Source: Humulus lupulus | Lineage: Eukaryota > Streptophyta > Magnoliopsida > Rosales > Cannabaceae | Direction of reading: 5' to 3' | Assembly (NCBI RefSeq): GCF_963169125.1 | Contig: NC_084794.1 | Location: 71,521,665 to 71,585,664, forward strand | Length of the DNA: 64,000 nt | Part shown: positions 22,451 to 34,166 of the stretch, piece by piece | How positions within the stretch are numbered: the stretch's first letter is position 1 | How the letters are laid out: every line of letters begins with the position of its first letter | Notes under the pieces: generated by a model | What the model saw: only the letters and a program-made list of their open reading frames with translations | What the model was told of the DNA's origin: nothing | Databases searched by the model: none | Program-made: the position numbers and the translations under genes

Positions 22451-23955
22451 TGTGGATGACAAAAATCCAAAAAAGAGAAAAAATTGAGGTTTACCCTTGC
22501 TAGCCTCAAACCAAGCAACCCAATATTTTGCCCCATGCGGGACCCATGCCCCATGCGGGACCCATGTCTCATACGAGGCTGCCCGACATGCCCAAGTACC
22601 CGCCAAGGCAACGAGGGCCTCGCTATGCGAGGCTGCCCACGACCCGTGCGCGTCTCACACTGCACACCCGGGCCTCGCACGCGAGACCCTATCTCGCCTC
22701 GGCCATGCACATGCGAGGCCCCCCGTCTTGCCTCGGCCATGTGCACACGAGCCTCCCACACGAGGCCCCCCGTCTCGCCTCGGCCATGTGCTCACGAGCC
22801 TCCGACGCGAGGCCCCCCATCTCGCCTCGGCCATGCGCACACGAGCCTCCCACGCGAGGCCCCCCATCTCGCCTCAGCCGTGCACACCCGAGCTTCCCAC
22901 GCGAGGCCCCCACCTCGCCTCGCGCCAAGAGGTTGTCGCGCACCTCGCCTCGCCCGCGCGTGTCTTGCGAGGCATGGCCTCACTTAGGTGCCTCGTGCAC
23001 ATGGGTCCATGCCGCAAGAAGGGTCTCGCACGGTCAGCCGCTCCTTGCTTCATGCCTCGGACCACCAACTCCCCTAGAGTGTGCCTCGCGCATCGCACCT
23101 CGCACCACCAAGGGTCTCGCACCACACCACACTCATTCGTGCCAAGGTGTCCCGTACCCGTGCTGCGTGCCAGCACTTCTTCTCGCCAAGGTGCCCCCAT
23201 GTAGTGATGCCAGTGCCTCGTGTGCTCGTGTGGAGTCTAAGACCTCTTGAAGGGACGTACGAGGAGCAATAAGAGAGACGCAAAACTATTTGGTGTCAAG
23301 CTAATAGTGGTGTAGAGACCTAAATATATCATTCATGTTAACTCACAAGCTTCCCTACGCTTAGTAGAATATGGGATAGCTTTGAGCATATACATATCTT
23401 GGAGATGTGAGAATAACCATCAGGTACAAGGTACCTGTACGTATACGGAATGAGCCTACAGACCAAGAAGAGTTAGAGTACAGATACAGTGTCCACGCCA
23501 GACTGGTAGTGGCAGTACAAGAATGGTACATGGTCAATACTCCCTCAACACGCTTATGAGGTCCGCACTCGACAAGTAGTAGAGGCATAGTATGGTACCA
23601 AGACGGGAGTACTTTTTCAGACCCCTGACACGTACTAGAGCAGGCCACCACTCCTCCAACACCATTACCACCTGTACTATTACCCTGACGATGTACTCAT
23701 GTACTATTCTGTCCTGAGGGACCACCATGTATAAGGGGCCATTAGAGCCCAGCTATAAATAGAGCTTGACCCCTCAGAATAAGAGGTTGGAAAATTCATT
23801 GTATGCAGAGGCTATTAAGCAATATATATTTTTTACTCTATTGTTGATCTGCGTTTACCCTTCCATAAGTTCATTCTAAGTTCTTATCTAAACATCGCCA
23901 CACTTACCTTTGAGTTTTCCGATCTAATTTCGTTGACGAGATTTCACTGTCAACA
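22451..23955 (+). mobile_element. D: solo LTR with GC-rich repeat core (1505 bp)
   Basis: It starts TGTGGATGAC and ends CACTGTCAACA, flanked exactly by CCTTC (22446-22450 and 23956-23960). E family sequence continues on both sides. A TATA box TATAAATA at 23754-23761 gives plus orientation. The GTCAACA end suggests a gypsy element. The 5' half is very GC-rich and repetitive (22691-22960), which creates long overlapping open frames on both strands that are not genes. Confidence 0.9.
22691..22960. repeat. 47-bp GC-rich tandem repeat in LTR D
   Basis: Units beginning (A/G)TCTCGCCTCGGCCATG start at 22725, 22772, 22819 and 22866, a period of 47, preceded by a 34-bp short unit (22691) and followed by a degenerate one (22912). 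Each has a CACACGAG-CCTCC-CACGCGAGG core rich in CpG. Confidence 0.88.
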
Positions 23956-25346
23956 CCTTCTTATAGATTGAATGATGATTCCCTATTGGGTTGTCTTTTG
24001 GAACTAAAAAAGGTTATTGATGTCAAATTCATAATCAGATTAGGAATTAACCTTCACTAGTAAAGTCAATGGTACACTAGGAATCAATAGAGGATTAATT
24101 TGTATGTAATGATTATATCAATGGACACTTTATGGTTACAATAAAGTACTCAGCAAATATGTATTTAATTCTCAAGAGTGCAGTCTCATATTTATAGTGG
24201 AGTAATCACGATATTAATAAATATGATTATTAAATCAAAGAGTCTTGGTTAATAATCTATTATTTATTGAAGATTGGAATTATTGGCCCATAGGTCTCGG
24301 GGCGGCTCTATTAACACCATTAAAGATAAGAGTTTATACAAGTGTCAAACTGTGAATGGAGTATTTGAGAAAATATTTATTCGTTGAGATAAATATACAA
24401 TTATGTGATAATTAAAGTTGCACAATTTATTATTGCATTAATGCAATTTTCGAAATTGTATAGAAATAAAAGAAGTTGATTTTAATCAATTATTTTTTTT
24501 AAGTGAGAAATGATAAATATGGATAGTCAAAATTGGTTTGATTATCATATTTATTTAATTAATAGATGATAATGAAAATTCAAATTTTGAATTTTGAATT
24601 TTGAAATTCAAGTTGTTATCTTTTCCTTAAAAATATGATACCTTATTTGAATTTCTAATTATTAATTAATTAAAATAAATATGTATGAAAAATCAAATCC
24701 CCTTATTTTAGGGAAGTGTTACATGCATAGGGCTTTCTGGACTGCCCTATGACCACTACTTAGTGATCAATTATTGTTTATTTTATTTTATTTAATTTAT
24801 AAATAAAATATTTTGAAAAGAGTTTTAAAATGGAATGTAAGACTTTGTCTGTAATTATCATTTATTTATTATTATTATGATAATAATGCCTATATATTCT
24901 ATATGATAGAAAATAGGAGAATATAGAAGTTTTTAAGAGAAGCATCAATAAAACTGATCATCTTTTTCTCACAAAAGATAAACCTTTCTCTCTAGTCCAT
25001 AATCAAGAGTTTCATGTGTTGATAATACTTTTGATTCACAAATTTGATTCTTGTTCTCTATGTGCCCACCCACATCTTGAGGCGTAGAGAACGTCTTGGA
25101 AGATCTTGGTGTGAGTACTCATGCCAGGATAGGAAGATCAAATTATATACGAAAATATTCAAGGACTCTTGATAGGCTACAAGAGGTAAATCATTTCATA
25201 TCATTTTTACGTATACATATTTTGTTGATTAACATATTGCATATTAAAGGATCCCCATATAAAGTTTTTATATGAAATTTTTTGTTGTTGTATACAATAC
25301 TACCATTAGCGCAATTTCCGCATCGCACTAGGAACAGTTCCTAACA

Positions 25347-27280
25347 ATTATGGGTTGCGAAGTCAGCTTATATGCTAACCTCGCCTATACTACATTGACA
25401 AACCTTTGAGCCCGATTCTTGAACTCAGTTATTGTCCTCACGGGTTTCCTTTGCATGTCGTCCGAAAGGGGACTCCTTGGCAATACTCCAGCTCATACTG
25501 CCATGAGATGACCACTGTCATCAACATTTCGAGCTCGTGCAACTTCTATGTTGAATCTTGTTGTAGCTTTTTAATGACTCTCCTGGCTGCTATCTAACAT
25601 TAGTCACGCTGAGGCCTCGGTCTTGACATTCTTTACGGCCTGGAATTTCTTCTTGAAATCTTTAGTTAGTTGTTTCCATGACGAGGCCGAGTGCCTCCAG
25701 AACTTGTCGAACTAGTTTTTCGTTGGTCCTGTGAGTGTGGTCGGAAAAATAATGCACCTTAGCTCGTATTTGACGTTGCTTGCTCACATTATTGTGTTAG
25801 ACGTACTCAGGTGGCTATATGGGTTGGAAGTCCCATCGAAGGGCGCCACATGAGGTATCTTAAATCCATAAGGAAATAGGGTGTTTGATATATAGGGAGC
25901 AAAAGGCTCGAGCTCTTCATCAGAGTCATCAGCCTTGTCCTTATTTCTTTCTTCTTGAAGAAGCCTGAATGCTCTTTCAAGCTGGTTGAACCTTTCTTGG
26001 ACCAAGTCCATCGGAGGTTTAGCTTGTACTTTGTGTAGCTGGTTATTGTTTGCAAAGAATCCAGCTCCTTGTCCTAGTACAAGGTTATACTGATTCCTGT
26101 GTACTGGCTGCGAAGACTCTTTTCAATTATTTAACTGTGTTCGTAAATTCGAGTTTGATGGGTTAGTTTGCCCCCTGTTTTGATTCAAATGATCTCGAAG
26201 ATCAGGATAATCATTCTCATAAGTCCCATTATTCTTGGGCTTAGTGTTGTACACACTCACCAACCGACTGAGATCCAAACTTCCACTAAGGAAGCTGACA
26301 TTCCTCTCTCGGTTTTGTTGTTCCATGGCTCAATTGTTACAAGGTGGGTTTTTTTCTTGCCCCTTCGCCCCATTCGTTTGTGGCCTCGACATATGATTTT
26401 CTGTTCACTAAGGTTCCCTATGTCCTCGGTGAGCCTCTCGCCGGGCCTCACGCTCACCCCCTTGTCTAGGTCGAGCCCTATGGTTTCTGTCTCGGCTCCC
26501 ACTTTGAGAAGGTCTCTGGGGTGCCCGATCCCATGTCTGATCCCTTGCCCGGTTCCCACTTGAGGCTGGCTGGGGTGCTTCTCGAGCAGGAGAGGGGTGT
26601 CTTATCAGAGAGGGCGGATGCCTTATTGATGATGGCGATGGCCTCCCGTTATTGGGTCAGGAAGGTCCAGAATTGGCTCCCACAGGTTTCGGGTTGTTGC
26701 TAACAGGTTCGGGGTTATCATTCAGAGCTACCGAAGGAGCTTGGTTATTCCCAATTCCAACATGTACATTTCCCATAGGATTTCCCCTAACAACGTCTTG
26801 AGTGTTCTCCCCAGGACGACCGTTGCCAGTATTTGTCCTGGGCCTCGGCTGAGCTTGTTGGGCCCTTTGATTAGCCATTCTGGCGAACGTACTCCCTCTG
26901 GTCCTTCAAGACAGTGTCTGTAGTTCAGTGGCTTGCCTAACCAACTCCTCACTTCACCATGAAGCCTCAGCCAGCTGTTCACGTAATCCGCGATTCTCCA
27001 ATTCCACGATTGGTATGTACTTTTCAGGATTATAATATAAATCCTCATCGGGTCTAGAGGTCTGAGCAGGTTGTTCCCTGGAGGCCGATGATGCACTCCC
27101 CTCATCGGGGCTTTGATCTACCATGGGCTGCTTCCCAAGCCTCCACAGGTGATTCATAGTCTGAGGAGTACGCTCCTCAGGGATTTGGGGTAATGGTCTC
27201 CCACCAGTTCCAGGGATATTCACGGCGACTATCGATGATGTGCATGCGATTTTGATTAAACAATACAATGCCTGCTTAAT
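25347..27280 (-). pseudogene. G1 gag N-terminal and central region
   Basis: The minus strand holds fragments of a Tat-type gag: KIPHVAPFDGTSNP (near 25835-25880), a coiled region LERAFRLLQEERNK (near 25930-25985), MANQRAQQAQPRPRT (near 26835-26878) and ENRGLREQLAEASW (near 26954-26995). Frames change repeatedly and stops are common. Order and spacing fit a gag of about 600 residues starting close to the primer site at 27281. Confidence 0.78.
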
Positions 27281-27302
27281 GCTCTCAACAAAAGCACCAA
27301 AC
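27281..27302 (-). other. G1 primer-binding region
   Basis: The minus strand immediately after the LTR reads GTTTGGTGCTTTTGTTGAGAGC. The same position in F reads TTTTGGGGCTTTCATTGAGAGCC. This conserved word adjoins the 5' LTR in both Tat elements of the window and should be the primer site. I do not assign the tRNA. Confidence 0.7.
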
Positions 27303-28024
27303 TGTTGACACCATTTTTCATCAACTTAATTATAAAGAGCACTGTGTATCCTAATTTCAGCACGAGTCTTTCACTCAAATCGTGTGCAGCTGGCAAGTAA
27401 ATGAATGGAAGAAATATCCAAGGAGTCAATGTACTTTCCATATAGATAGCACAATTTTCATGATGGTTGTACGAGCTAGGGATGCATAAATTGATGAGCG
27501 TGAGCTTATAACATTAATAAGGCATGGCCTCCATGATACGAGCTCAGCAGTGTGTTCAGCTCGGGGTGAATTGAATATATGGCATGTCCGCAGATCGCCG
27601 AAGACTCGAATACTTCGTTTATGGCCAGCCTGTGATAGTTAATGCCCCAGATATTATGGTCTATTTATTTCATGATCAGATCATATCCTAGTATAAATGG
27701 AAATATTCCATTATAAATGTAATAAATACGCAAATTCGTGATTGACTCACGTGGTTACCCAAACTTGTCCAAGGAATTTATCTATAAATACTAAGAATAT
27801 TGGACTGAAAAAGGGACGATAATTCTATAATATCGAAACTCTGTCAAAATAGAGAGAGAAAAGCAGTAATAATATAGACTCGTGGCCTAGATGGATTTTA
27901 ACCACTGAACCACGTAAAAAGACCAGTGTTTTTTAGAGTTATTTTCTTATTTCGGTTTACCATCAACCACTAATTCAACCTTGTTATTTTCTTAATTCAT
28001 TGTTGGCGAAAAACCGCGTCAACA
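27303..28024. repeat. LTR adjoining G1 gag (722 bp), orientation ambiguous
   Basis: The block starts TGTTGACACC and ends CCGCGTCAACA, with inverted tips TGTTGAC/GTCAACA. By position it is the 5' LTR of minus-strand G1, next to the primer site. However, the clearest TATA box (TATAAATA, 27783-27790) and the downstream ACCACGTAAAAA segment (about 27911) read on the plus strand, in U3-R-U5 order for a plus LTR. The ten bases on each side are nearly the same (AGCACCAAAC at 27293, AGCACTAAAC at 28025). Confidence 0.7.
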
Positions 28025-28260
28025 AGCACTAAACAAATATGTAGAAAAAATAGATGAATTCACAGGTTTTTTACGTGGTTCAGTAGTTCAAATCTGCCTA
28101 GTCAACGAGTCACTGCTATTATCACTACTCTTTCCAAGCATTGAATGAAAGAAATTTGACAGAGTATTCTCTAGTACAATTTGTGTGTGCGTACAAATGA
28201 ATCAGACTAGGCTATTAATATACCTGGTTGCAGGAATATCTTCCCCCAATTCAAAGAAGT
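28025..28260 (-). repeat. M: LTR remnant, left part
   Basis: TTTTTTACGTGGTTCAGTAG (28067) and GCCTAGTCAACGAGTCA (28096) resemble the segment near the outer edge of F's LTRs (TTTTTACGTGGTTGGGGCG, GAGCCTTAGTCCACGA), in the same orientation. It is therefore a piece of a minus-orientation Tat-like LTR. It is interrupted at 28261 by J and continues at 29497. Confidence 0.55.
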
Positions 28261-29496
28261 TGTAAATCCTATAATTGGCATTTTTATAGAAATATCTTTT
28301 TCTTAAAAGATAAATTGGTTGATTTAATTGTTTCCTTTTATTATAATTTTTAGAAATATTTGTTTTCCTTTTATTATAATTTTCGGAAATATTTGTTTTT
28401 CCTTTTTCGGAATTGTTTGGTTTCCCTTATTATAATTTTCAGAAATATTTGGTTTCCTTTATTTCAATTTTCGGAAATCCTCTTTCCTTTTGTGTGAATT
28501 TTGGTCAATAATGTGCTTCCTTATTTAGCATATATTGTCTCATTTTGTTTATAAAGGAAACAAAGTTTATTGCAAATATTCGGTACTTAACCAAAGTTGT
28601 TTTTGGATTATTTGCTGATATATTTTCGTGCAGTTCAAGGATTGCAATCAGGAAACTGGTTCTTAATGTCATTAATTATTGTTTCCTTTTTGAGCTTGTT
28701 TTGATCCGACACAGGTCTGAGCTGTCCCCACCGATATCGCATCTGTCGGATTAGCATCTTCTATATAAGGAAACTCTTCGACAATCAAGAATAACTTCTA
28801 TGATTCTTGCCTTTATTAGAAGAATTCTTTCTCAGCCTTTGTGAGCACGAAAAAAGACTCTATAAATAGGGCTCTAAAGGCAGTGAAAAAAGGGAACTCT
28901 TTGGTGCATTATTCGTGAGCATTATTGTAATATTTGAGAGAGTTCCTCTTTGTATTCAAGATCATAAGTATTCACGTGATCTTGTAGTAATATGTGTGTT
29001 TAGTTTTTAGTGGCGAGTTTATACCATGTTCATGAGTGAATACACATTGTAATTCGAACACAACGTTTATAGTCTTCGGGATAAGATTTTTACAAGCCTT
29101 GCGTCGGGAGGATGCAAGCACTCACTGGCCATTGAAGGGAGTTCAAGTGGTTGAGTGTTTCAATCAAGATCAGATTAGTGAAGAGAAGTACAACAAGTTG
29201 CAGCAAATCTCAAGAGGGAGTCTTGTTTTGTTTAAGTCAATGTTTTTGTACTTGTGATTCTTTATTAATTGGTTTTATTATCTGGGCGTGGCCCTAAGGA
29301 GTAGGTTATCCGAAAGGGTTTTTGAACCTTGTAAAAATTCGCTGTGTTCTTTATTCTTTTGCACTGTCTTTTTATTGTGTTCAGTTTCTGTCGTGACAAG
29401 TTTGGTTTCTGTCCCGACAGAACTGTATTCTGTGTAAACAGTTAATTACCATTCCGCACTTTAATTAATTTGGTAATTACTAAAAACGGAATTTCA
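28261..29496 (+). mobile_element. J: SIRE-like copia solo LTR (1236 bp)
   Basis: It starts TGTAAATCC and ends CGGAATTTCA. GAAGT flanks both sides (28256-28260 and 29497-29501). TATAAATA at 28861-28868 gives plus orientation. The R-U5 portion (GGGCGTGGCCCTAAGGAGTA, 29284) is related to L (30407-31441) and, inverted, to the 3' LTR of copia element H. No internal domain adjoins it. A 30-33 bp AT-rich repeat lies at 28330-28480. Short open frames are not coding. Confidence 0.88.
28330..28480. repeat. Short AT-rich tandem repeat in J
   Basis: Four to five imperfect units of about 30-33 bp, each built as GTTTCCTTTTATTATAATTT followed by TCGGAAATATTT, lie in the U3 of LTR J. Confidence 0.7.
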
Positions 29497-29636
29497 GAAG
29501 TTACAATCAAGCATTCAATTACAAAATATTCACATTAATTTCATTAATTAAATGTGCTAATTAAGTAATATCCCATGATAATAGGGATTTAATATGCAGC
29601 TTTAACGAATCCCTAAGAAGTAGGGATTTCCTAACA
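29497..29636 (-). repeat. M: LTR remnant, right part
   Basis: This continues M after J's target duplication. It ends GATTTCCTAACA, a possible LTR tip. Nothing else supports the boundary. Confidence 0.4.
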
Positions 29637-30406
29637 CCTATTCCGTGTGACAAACACGTCATTGAGCTCGATCATTGTGCTAACGCGCTTTCGAGACTGG
29701 CCAAGCTTTGAGCTCATCGTTCTAGTTGTAGTCTCCTCCTCATCCACTAATTTGGTCGAATACGTTCCTCGAAGAAGGTTGGTGTTTCCGAGCCTGCAAC
29801 TCATTCTCCAACGTTGCGACTCATGCTCGAGTGCTAATAACATATATAGAACCATTTGACAATTTGTATAAGTGTACTGCTAACACTTGTGGGTCCCAAG
29901 CTTAACCTTTTCGAGCCTACATTTTGAGGTTGTCTAGTTAATCTCGAAATTCGGGTGTAACACCTTATTTTAGTAAACGTGTGAATGAGAATAATCACCG
30001 CACAAATGATTTCCATTCACCTTAAGTAAACATGCCATAAATTTATTAGGCTACATTCAACTTCGCTATGCCAATTGTAGAAGTTGTGAAAGTTCTTATT
30101 AGGTCTTAGGCATCGCAATAGGCCTTGTTAAGCATTGCAACATTTGATGTGCTGTTACAAATTGAAAGCATCGCAATGTTGGTCCATTACCATGGCAACG
30201 AGCATGTGTATAATGCAAGAAACAATGCTTCTGTTGAGTGAAATCAAATTGGTTATATTTAGAAGTTGGGATTAACTTCTTTCTTTAGTTTTCTTCTATT
30301 ATAATGTCACTTCTACTGTGATATATAAAGCTAATAACTTGGCTCTTTTAAATGTAAGCTGATTACAATCTTCTGATCGATAGTGATTTGAGAAAAAAAA
30401 ATAAAG
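29637..30406. other. Unassigned stretch with weak gag-like minus-strand text
   Basis: The minus strand at 29637-29860 reads like a decayed Tat gag N-terminus (an LENELQARK-like phrase) but with many stops, so the call is weak. The remainder to 30406 shows no coding frame, repeat or terminal motif that I recognise. Confidence 0.3.
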
Positions 30407-31441
30407 TGTAAAATCATAAATTAGCTATCTTTTATTATATATATTTTATCAATTTAATTGGTATTTTAGAAATTCCATCTTGGGTAAGTAAGTGGATTTT
30501 GTCTCTTCTATAATAAGTACATTTTATATAGTCAAGTTTCCTTATTTTTTTACAACTTTGTGTCTATTATGGAATTGATCACTGCATATTTTTCTTGATT
30601 TTATTAGATTTAAAAAAAACATATTTTTCTTGATTTTATTAGATTTAAAAAGAGGAAACTGAAATATTTTTTGTGCCTAAGTAAATTAATTTCGTAATGA
30701 ACCTGGTTTGAGTTTAATGATTTTCTGTTAAATCTAGAATATTCTGCAATAAAGATAATTGTGAGTTATTTTAGAATCTTCCTGATTTGGTCTAATTGAG
30801 ATCTTGAACGAGATTAACTGACTTAGGGTTTCCTAAACTCTATAAATACTAGACCTAAGCAACAACTAATCTAATCTCTTCACCATTCTAACACTTCATA
30901 TTTTGAATAGTTTTTTTTATATGTAAATAGTAGTCTTATTTCTTTGTTTGCTTGTTTTGCTTTGTGTTGTTTACTCTTAAACATGTCATAAAGGTTGTGA
31001 ACGTGACATACAATCTTCGGGAGAAGATATCCATAAGTCTCACTTTGGGAGGAAGCGAGCACTCATCAAGATCATGAGGGATTCCGTGCTCTTAGTGTTT
31101 ATTAAAATCAGATTATTAAAGTTGAATACTTCAAGGTTGCGACAAGGATTTAGGAGTCTAATATTGTATAAGTCAATTGCTTATTGTATTCTTGAGACTT
31201 TACTAATTTATTTTATCTCTGGACGTGACCCTTTGGACTAGGTTTTTCGAACCACGTAAAAAAATTCTTGTGTCATGTTACGTTTACGTTTGTTTGCTTT
31301 ATGTTCGTATATTCTGATTCATCAATAATCTATCATTCTACTTTAGAATATATGTCTGATCAAACAATTTTATAAGTACTGTTTCACATTAATTAAATTG
31401 TTGGTTAAATTCGGTTGGTAATAATAAAAAATAGAATTTCA
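30407..31441 (+). repeat. L: decayed SIRE-like copia LTR
   Basis: It runs from TGTAAAATCA to AATAGAATTTCA, matching the tips of J. CTCTGGACGTGACCCTTTGG (31217) and CGAACCACGTAAAA align with J and with inverted H LTR. A TATAAATA box lies at 30841-30848. The flanks TAAAG and TAAGT do not match, so the duplication is lost or the boundaries are off. This is an older copy of the J/H family. Confidence 0.65.
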
Positions 31442-33525
31442 TAAGTAAAGCTTCAAATAGAGGGGTATATTTTTTGAGAGATTGGAGAAGAGAAAAGCTA
31501 CCGTTGTTGATTGAAGAATAAAAGTTGCTACTAAGGACGTAATAAACCACCTTAGTTAGATGCGTGGTAAATATTGTTGTGTGGTTTTATTTCACGTATT
31601 GTTTGTGATTGTTCTGTAAATTAAGGATTTTCATGGTTTACGTTTATTAGTAAGGTTGCTAGTCACAAGTGCAGCAAGGTGATTAGTTGTTTGTTTGAGT
31701 GAGAATTTGCATTGTTGTTGTTGGGTTTTAGCTGCTCCCAAATTTTGCACAATATTTTGACAGCCACAATTTTCAGCAGACCAATAACATGCGTATGTTG
31801 TCGCAATAGGTTTTTCTATAGCTGCATTTTTTTTATATAGATTTTTCACTTCTATAATTCACTTTTTGTATTGTTCCTATAAAACGATTGACAAGAACTA
31901 ATTAATTCTACAGTAAGTCAACATAGAAAAAATATTGGTCCCCGCCAAATTAAGTGTCGGAAGTGAGAGACTAATTAAAGGAAAATTAATTATATACTTT
32001 CTCTCAAAGCAATCAATAAACTCACCAGTAACATTTTTTTTTAATACAGACCAGGTTGATTATGTAAAAGCACTTTATTAATATATATGTAAATGATTCC
32101 AAATTAATTAGATAAGTTAAACAGAAAACAATAACAATCAATTTATTTGATATTTCATTGCTTGGAACACAAACTTTAATTGCTTATTGAAGGTGAAGTA
32201 ACCTGATCATCATCATTAACACATAGTGACATGTACAGTGATAGTGTAATATAAACAAATTGTGGTTACACAAATTGTAGCCATTTTTGACAAATAATTG
32301 TGAAATGTCATTGTGCGTAGTTGAGTTGTGGTGCACAAGAAATATTTGAGCACCTAAAACAGTGAGACTGAGACAGCTCCCTCTGAACAACATGCATGGT
32401 TGAAGAAGGTGAGAATTAAGTCGTTGTGTTTCACATACATACTTATGTTTCTATATTTATGCTTAATTATTTTGCACGGCTGCTCATTAGATCATGCCAG
32501 CTCTTTCGAAGGTGATAGTTTTTAATCACTATTCCCATATTCAATTCCAACTAAATTATTATGAGTTATTATCATTGATGGTGAAATGATAGTATAAGTT
32601 CGATAAAAATATCACCTATCGATTGTTATAAAGGCTCCACTCAACCCCTTGAATCATGACTCAATCTTAATATATACAATTTTTTTTGCACTCCCAATAA
32701 TTCCTATGTCTATTAATCAGACACAAATTTTCAATTATTGATTAACTAGTGAGTTAATAACGAATAACAATTATAATGATCATAATAACTCACGCACTAA
32801 ATAAAAGTGAAAAAAAAGATTTATAATGGTTGGATCACTTCGTCTACTTCTACTCGTCGAGAGCTTTTATTAATTTTAAATTCATTGAATACACTTGTAA
32901 ATATATATTTTTTTTCTTGTCCTAAATAAGGCAAAACGATAAAACATGATTACTAGATTGATCTGGGCACCTGATATAGTCGATCGATCGGGCCTGACAC
33001 CCTAATTGTTAGGATGGCTCCTCTTTATCAAATGTGGGTGTACTACAATTGTTATAAAACACCTTCTAGTAGGGACTCCTCATCTTATAAATGTTTGGTT
33101 AGGGTAAAAGAATGAAAAGTGTCTTTGGTATGATTATAATAAAAAATATTGGAATATCATTAAAATAAAATAATTTTTTTTTTAAATTGGAGGAAATTCT
33201 ATTCTAATATATAATAATTTTTTTATATATAATTTTTTTAATTTCTATTTTTAATAATCCTAACCAAATGTACCCTTAAAAGTTGGGTTTCATGTAGCGA
33301 TTGAGTCAGAATTTGTAGTAAAGGGGGCTATATAATTTTTTGGTAAAATAGTGGCTAAATTATTCATATATTTCAATTTGTAGCACTTAACTCCCTTGCT
33401 AAAGATTTTGGCAGCAAAACTCCTCGCCATCAAGGATTTGTTGTGATTGATAGTCTCTGGTTGTTAACTTTGATAAGAAAACAGCTTGTCAACATGTTAT
33501 TAGTTTAAAATTAATGAATTTAACA
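31442..33525. other. AT-rich stretch, nothing recognised
   Basis: No convincing coding frame, terminal motif or internal repeat is seen in either strand. It could be old decayed transposon or unique intergenic DNA. Confidence 0.5.
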
Positions 33526-34166
33526 TGAAATTCTGTAATTTATGATTACCATCTTTTTATTTAATTAACCAAATTAATTAAATGCAGAACGAACAAGTTG
33601 GTACAACAAATCAATATTTTGTAGTTACAGATCAAGTTCCTGTCACTACAGAATATCAAACTAGTGTGATAAAATATAAATGACTGAATAATGAAATGAC
33701 ATAGAGTATTTTACGTGGTGTCAATATCTTTTCAGATATTACTAGTCCACGGGGCCACGCCCAGAGATAAGATTCATTAGTCAAATTTCACAAGTACAAA
33801 GTAATTGACTTAAACAAAACTTAGACTCCCTCTAATGGTTTTGCCGCAAGCTTGATGTACTCTCTCTTTGCTGAATGAATCTCCTTAAGACACCAAGGTT
33901 TGAACTCACTTCAAATTGCTTGATGAATGCTTGCTTCCTCCCAATGCAAGACTTTGATGAACCTTCTCCCGAAGGTTGTTCTTCACGTTCTTCTCTTTGA
34001 GATTTTACTCAACACATAAGTAATTACAAAGACATAGAATAACCAAGGAATAGCAGAACAACAATCATTTACAAAAGAAACACACTCTTCCAAAAGTATA
34101 AGAAATTAAGGAGTGGAAAGAGATACTTAGGGTTGATGCTTTGATTCATATTTATACAAAAAATAC

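Larger units (their letters stand above)
22355..25346 (+). mobile_element. E2: truncated copia-like LTR of the E family, carrying LTR D
   Basis: The outer parts (22355-22450 and 23961-25346) match E1 in the same order and orientation and end with TTCCTAACA. The first ~500 bp of E1 are absent. TTATGG is present at both junctions (22349-22354 and 25348-25353), either a target duplication or microhomology. Solo LTR D is inserted at 22451. The 24240-24900 part has extra AT-rich sequence not seen in E1. Confidence 0.7.

Noticed and set aside
22484..23250. Overlapping open frames of 160-240 codons in GC-rich DNA
   Set aside because: They lie in three frames and both strands of LTR D, are made of the 47-bp repeat, and have no domain.
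32184..32393. Short minus-strand open frame in unassigned DNA
   Set aside because: Composition and length are what chance gives in AT-rich DNA; no motif found.
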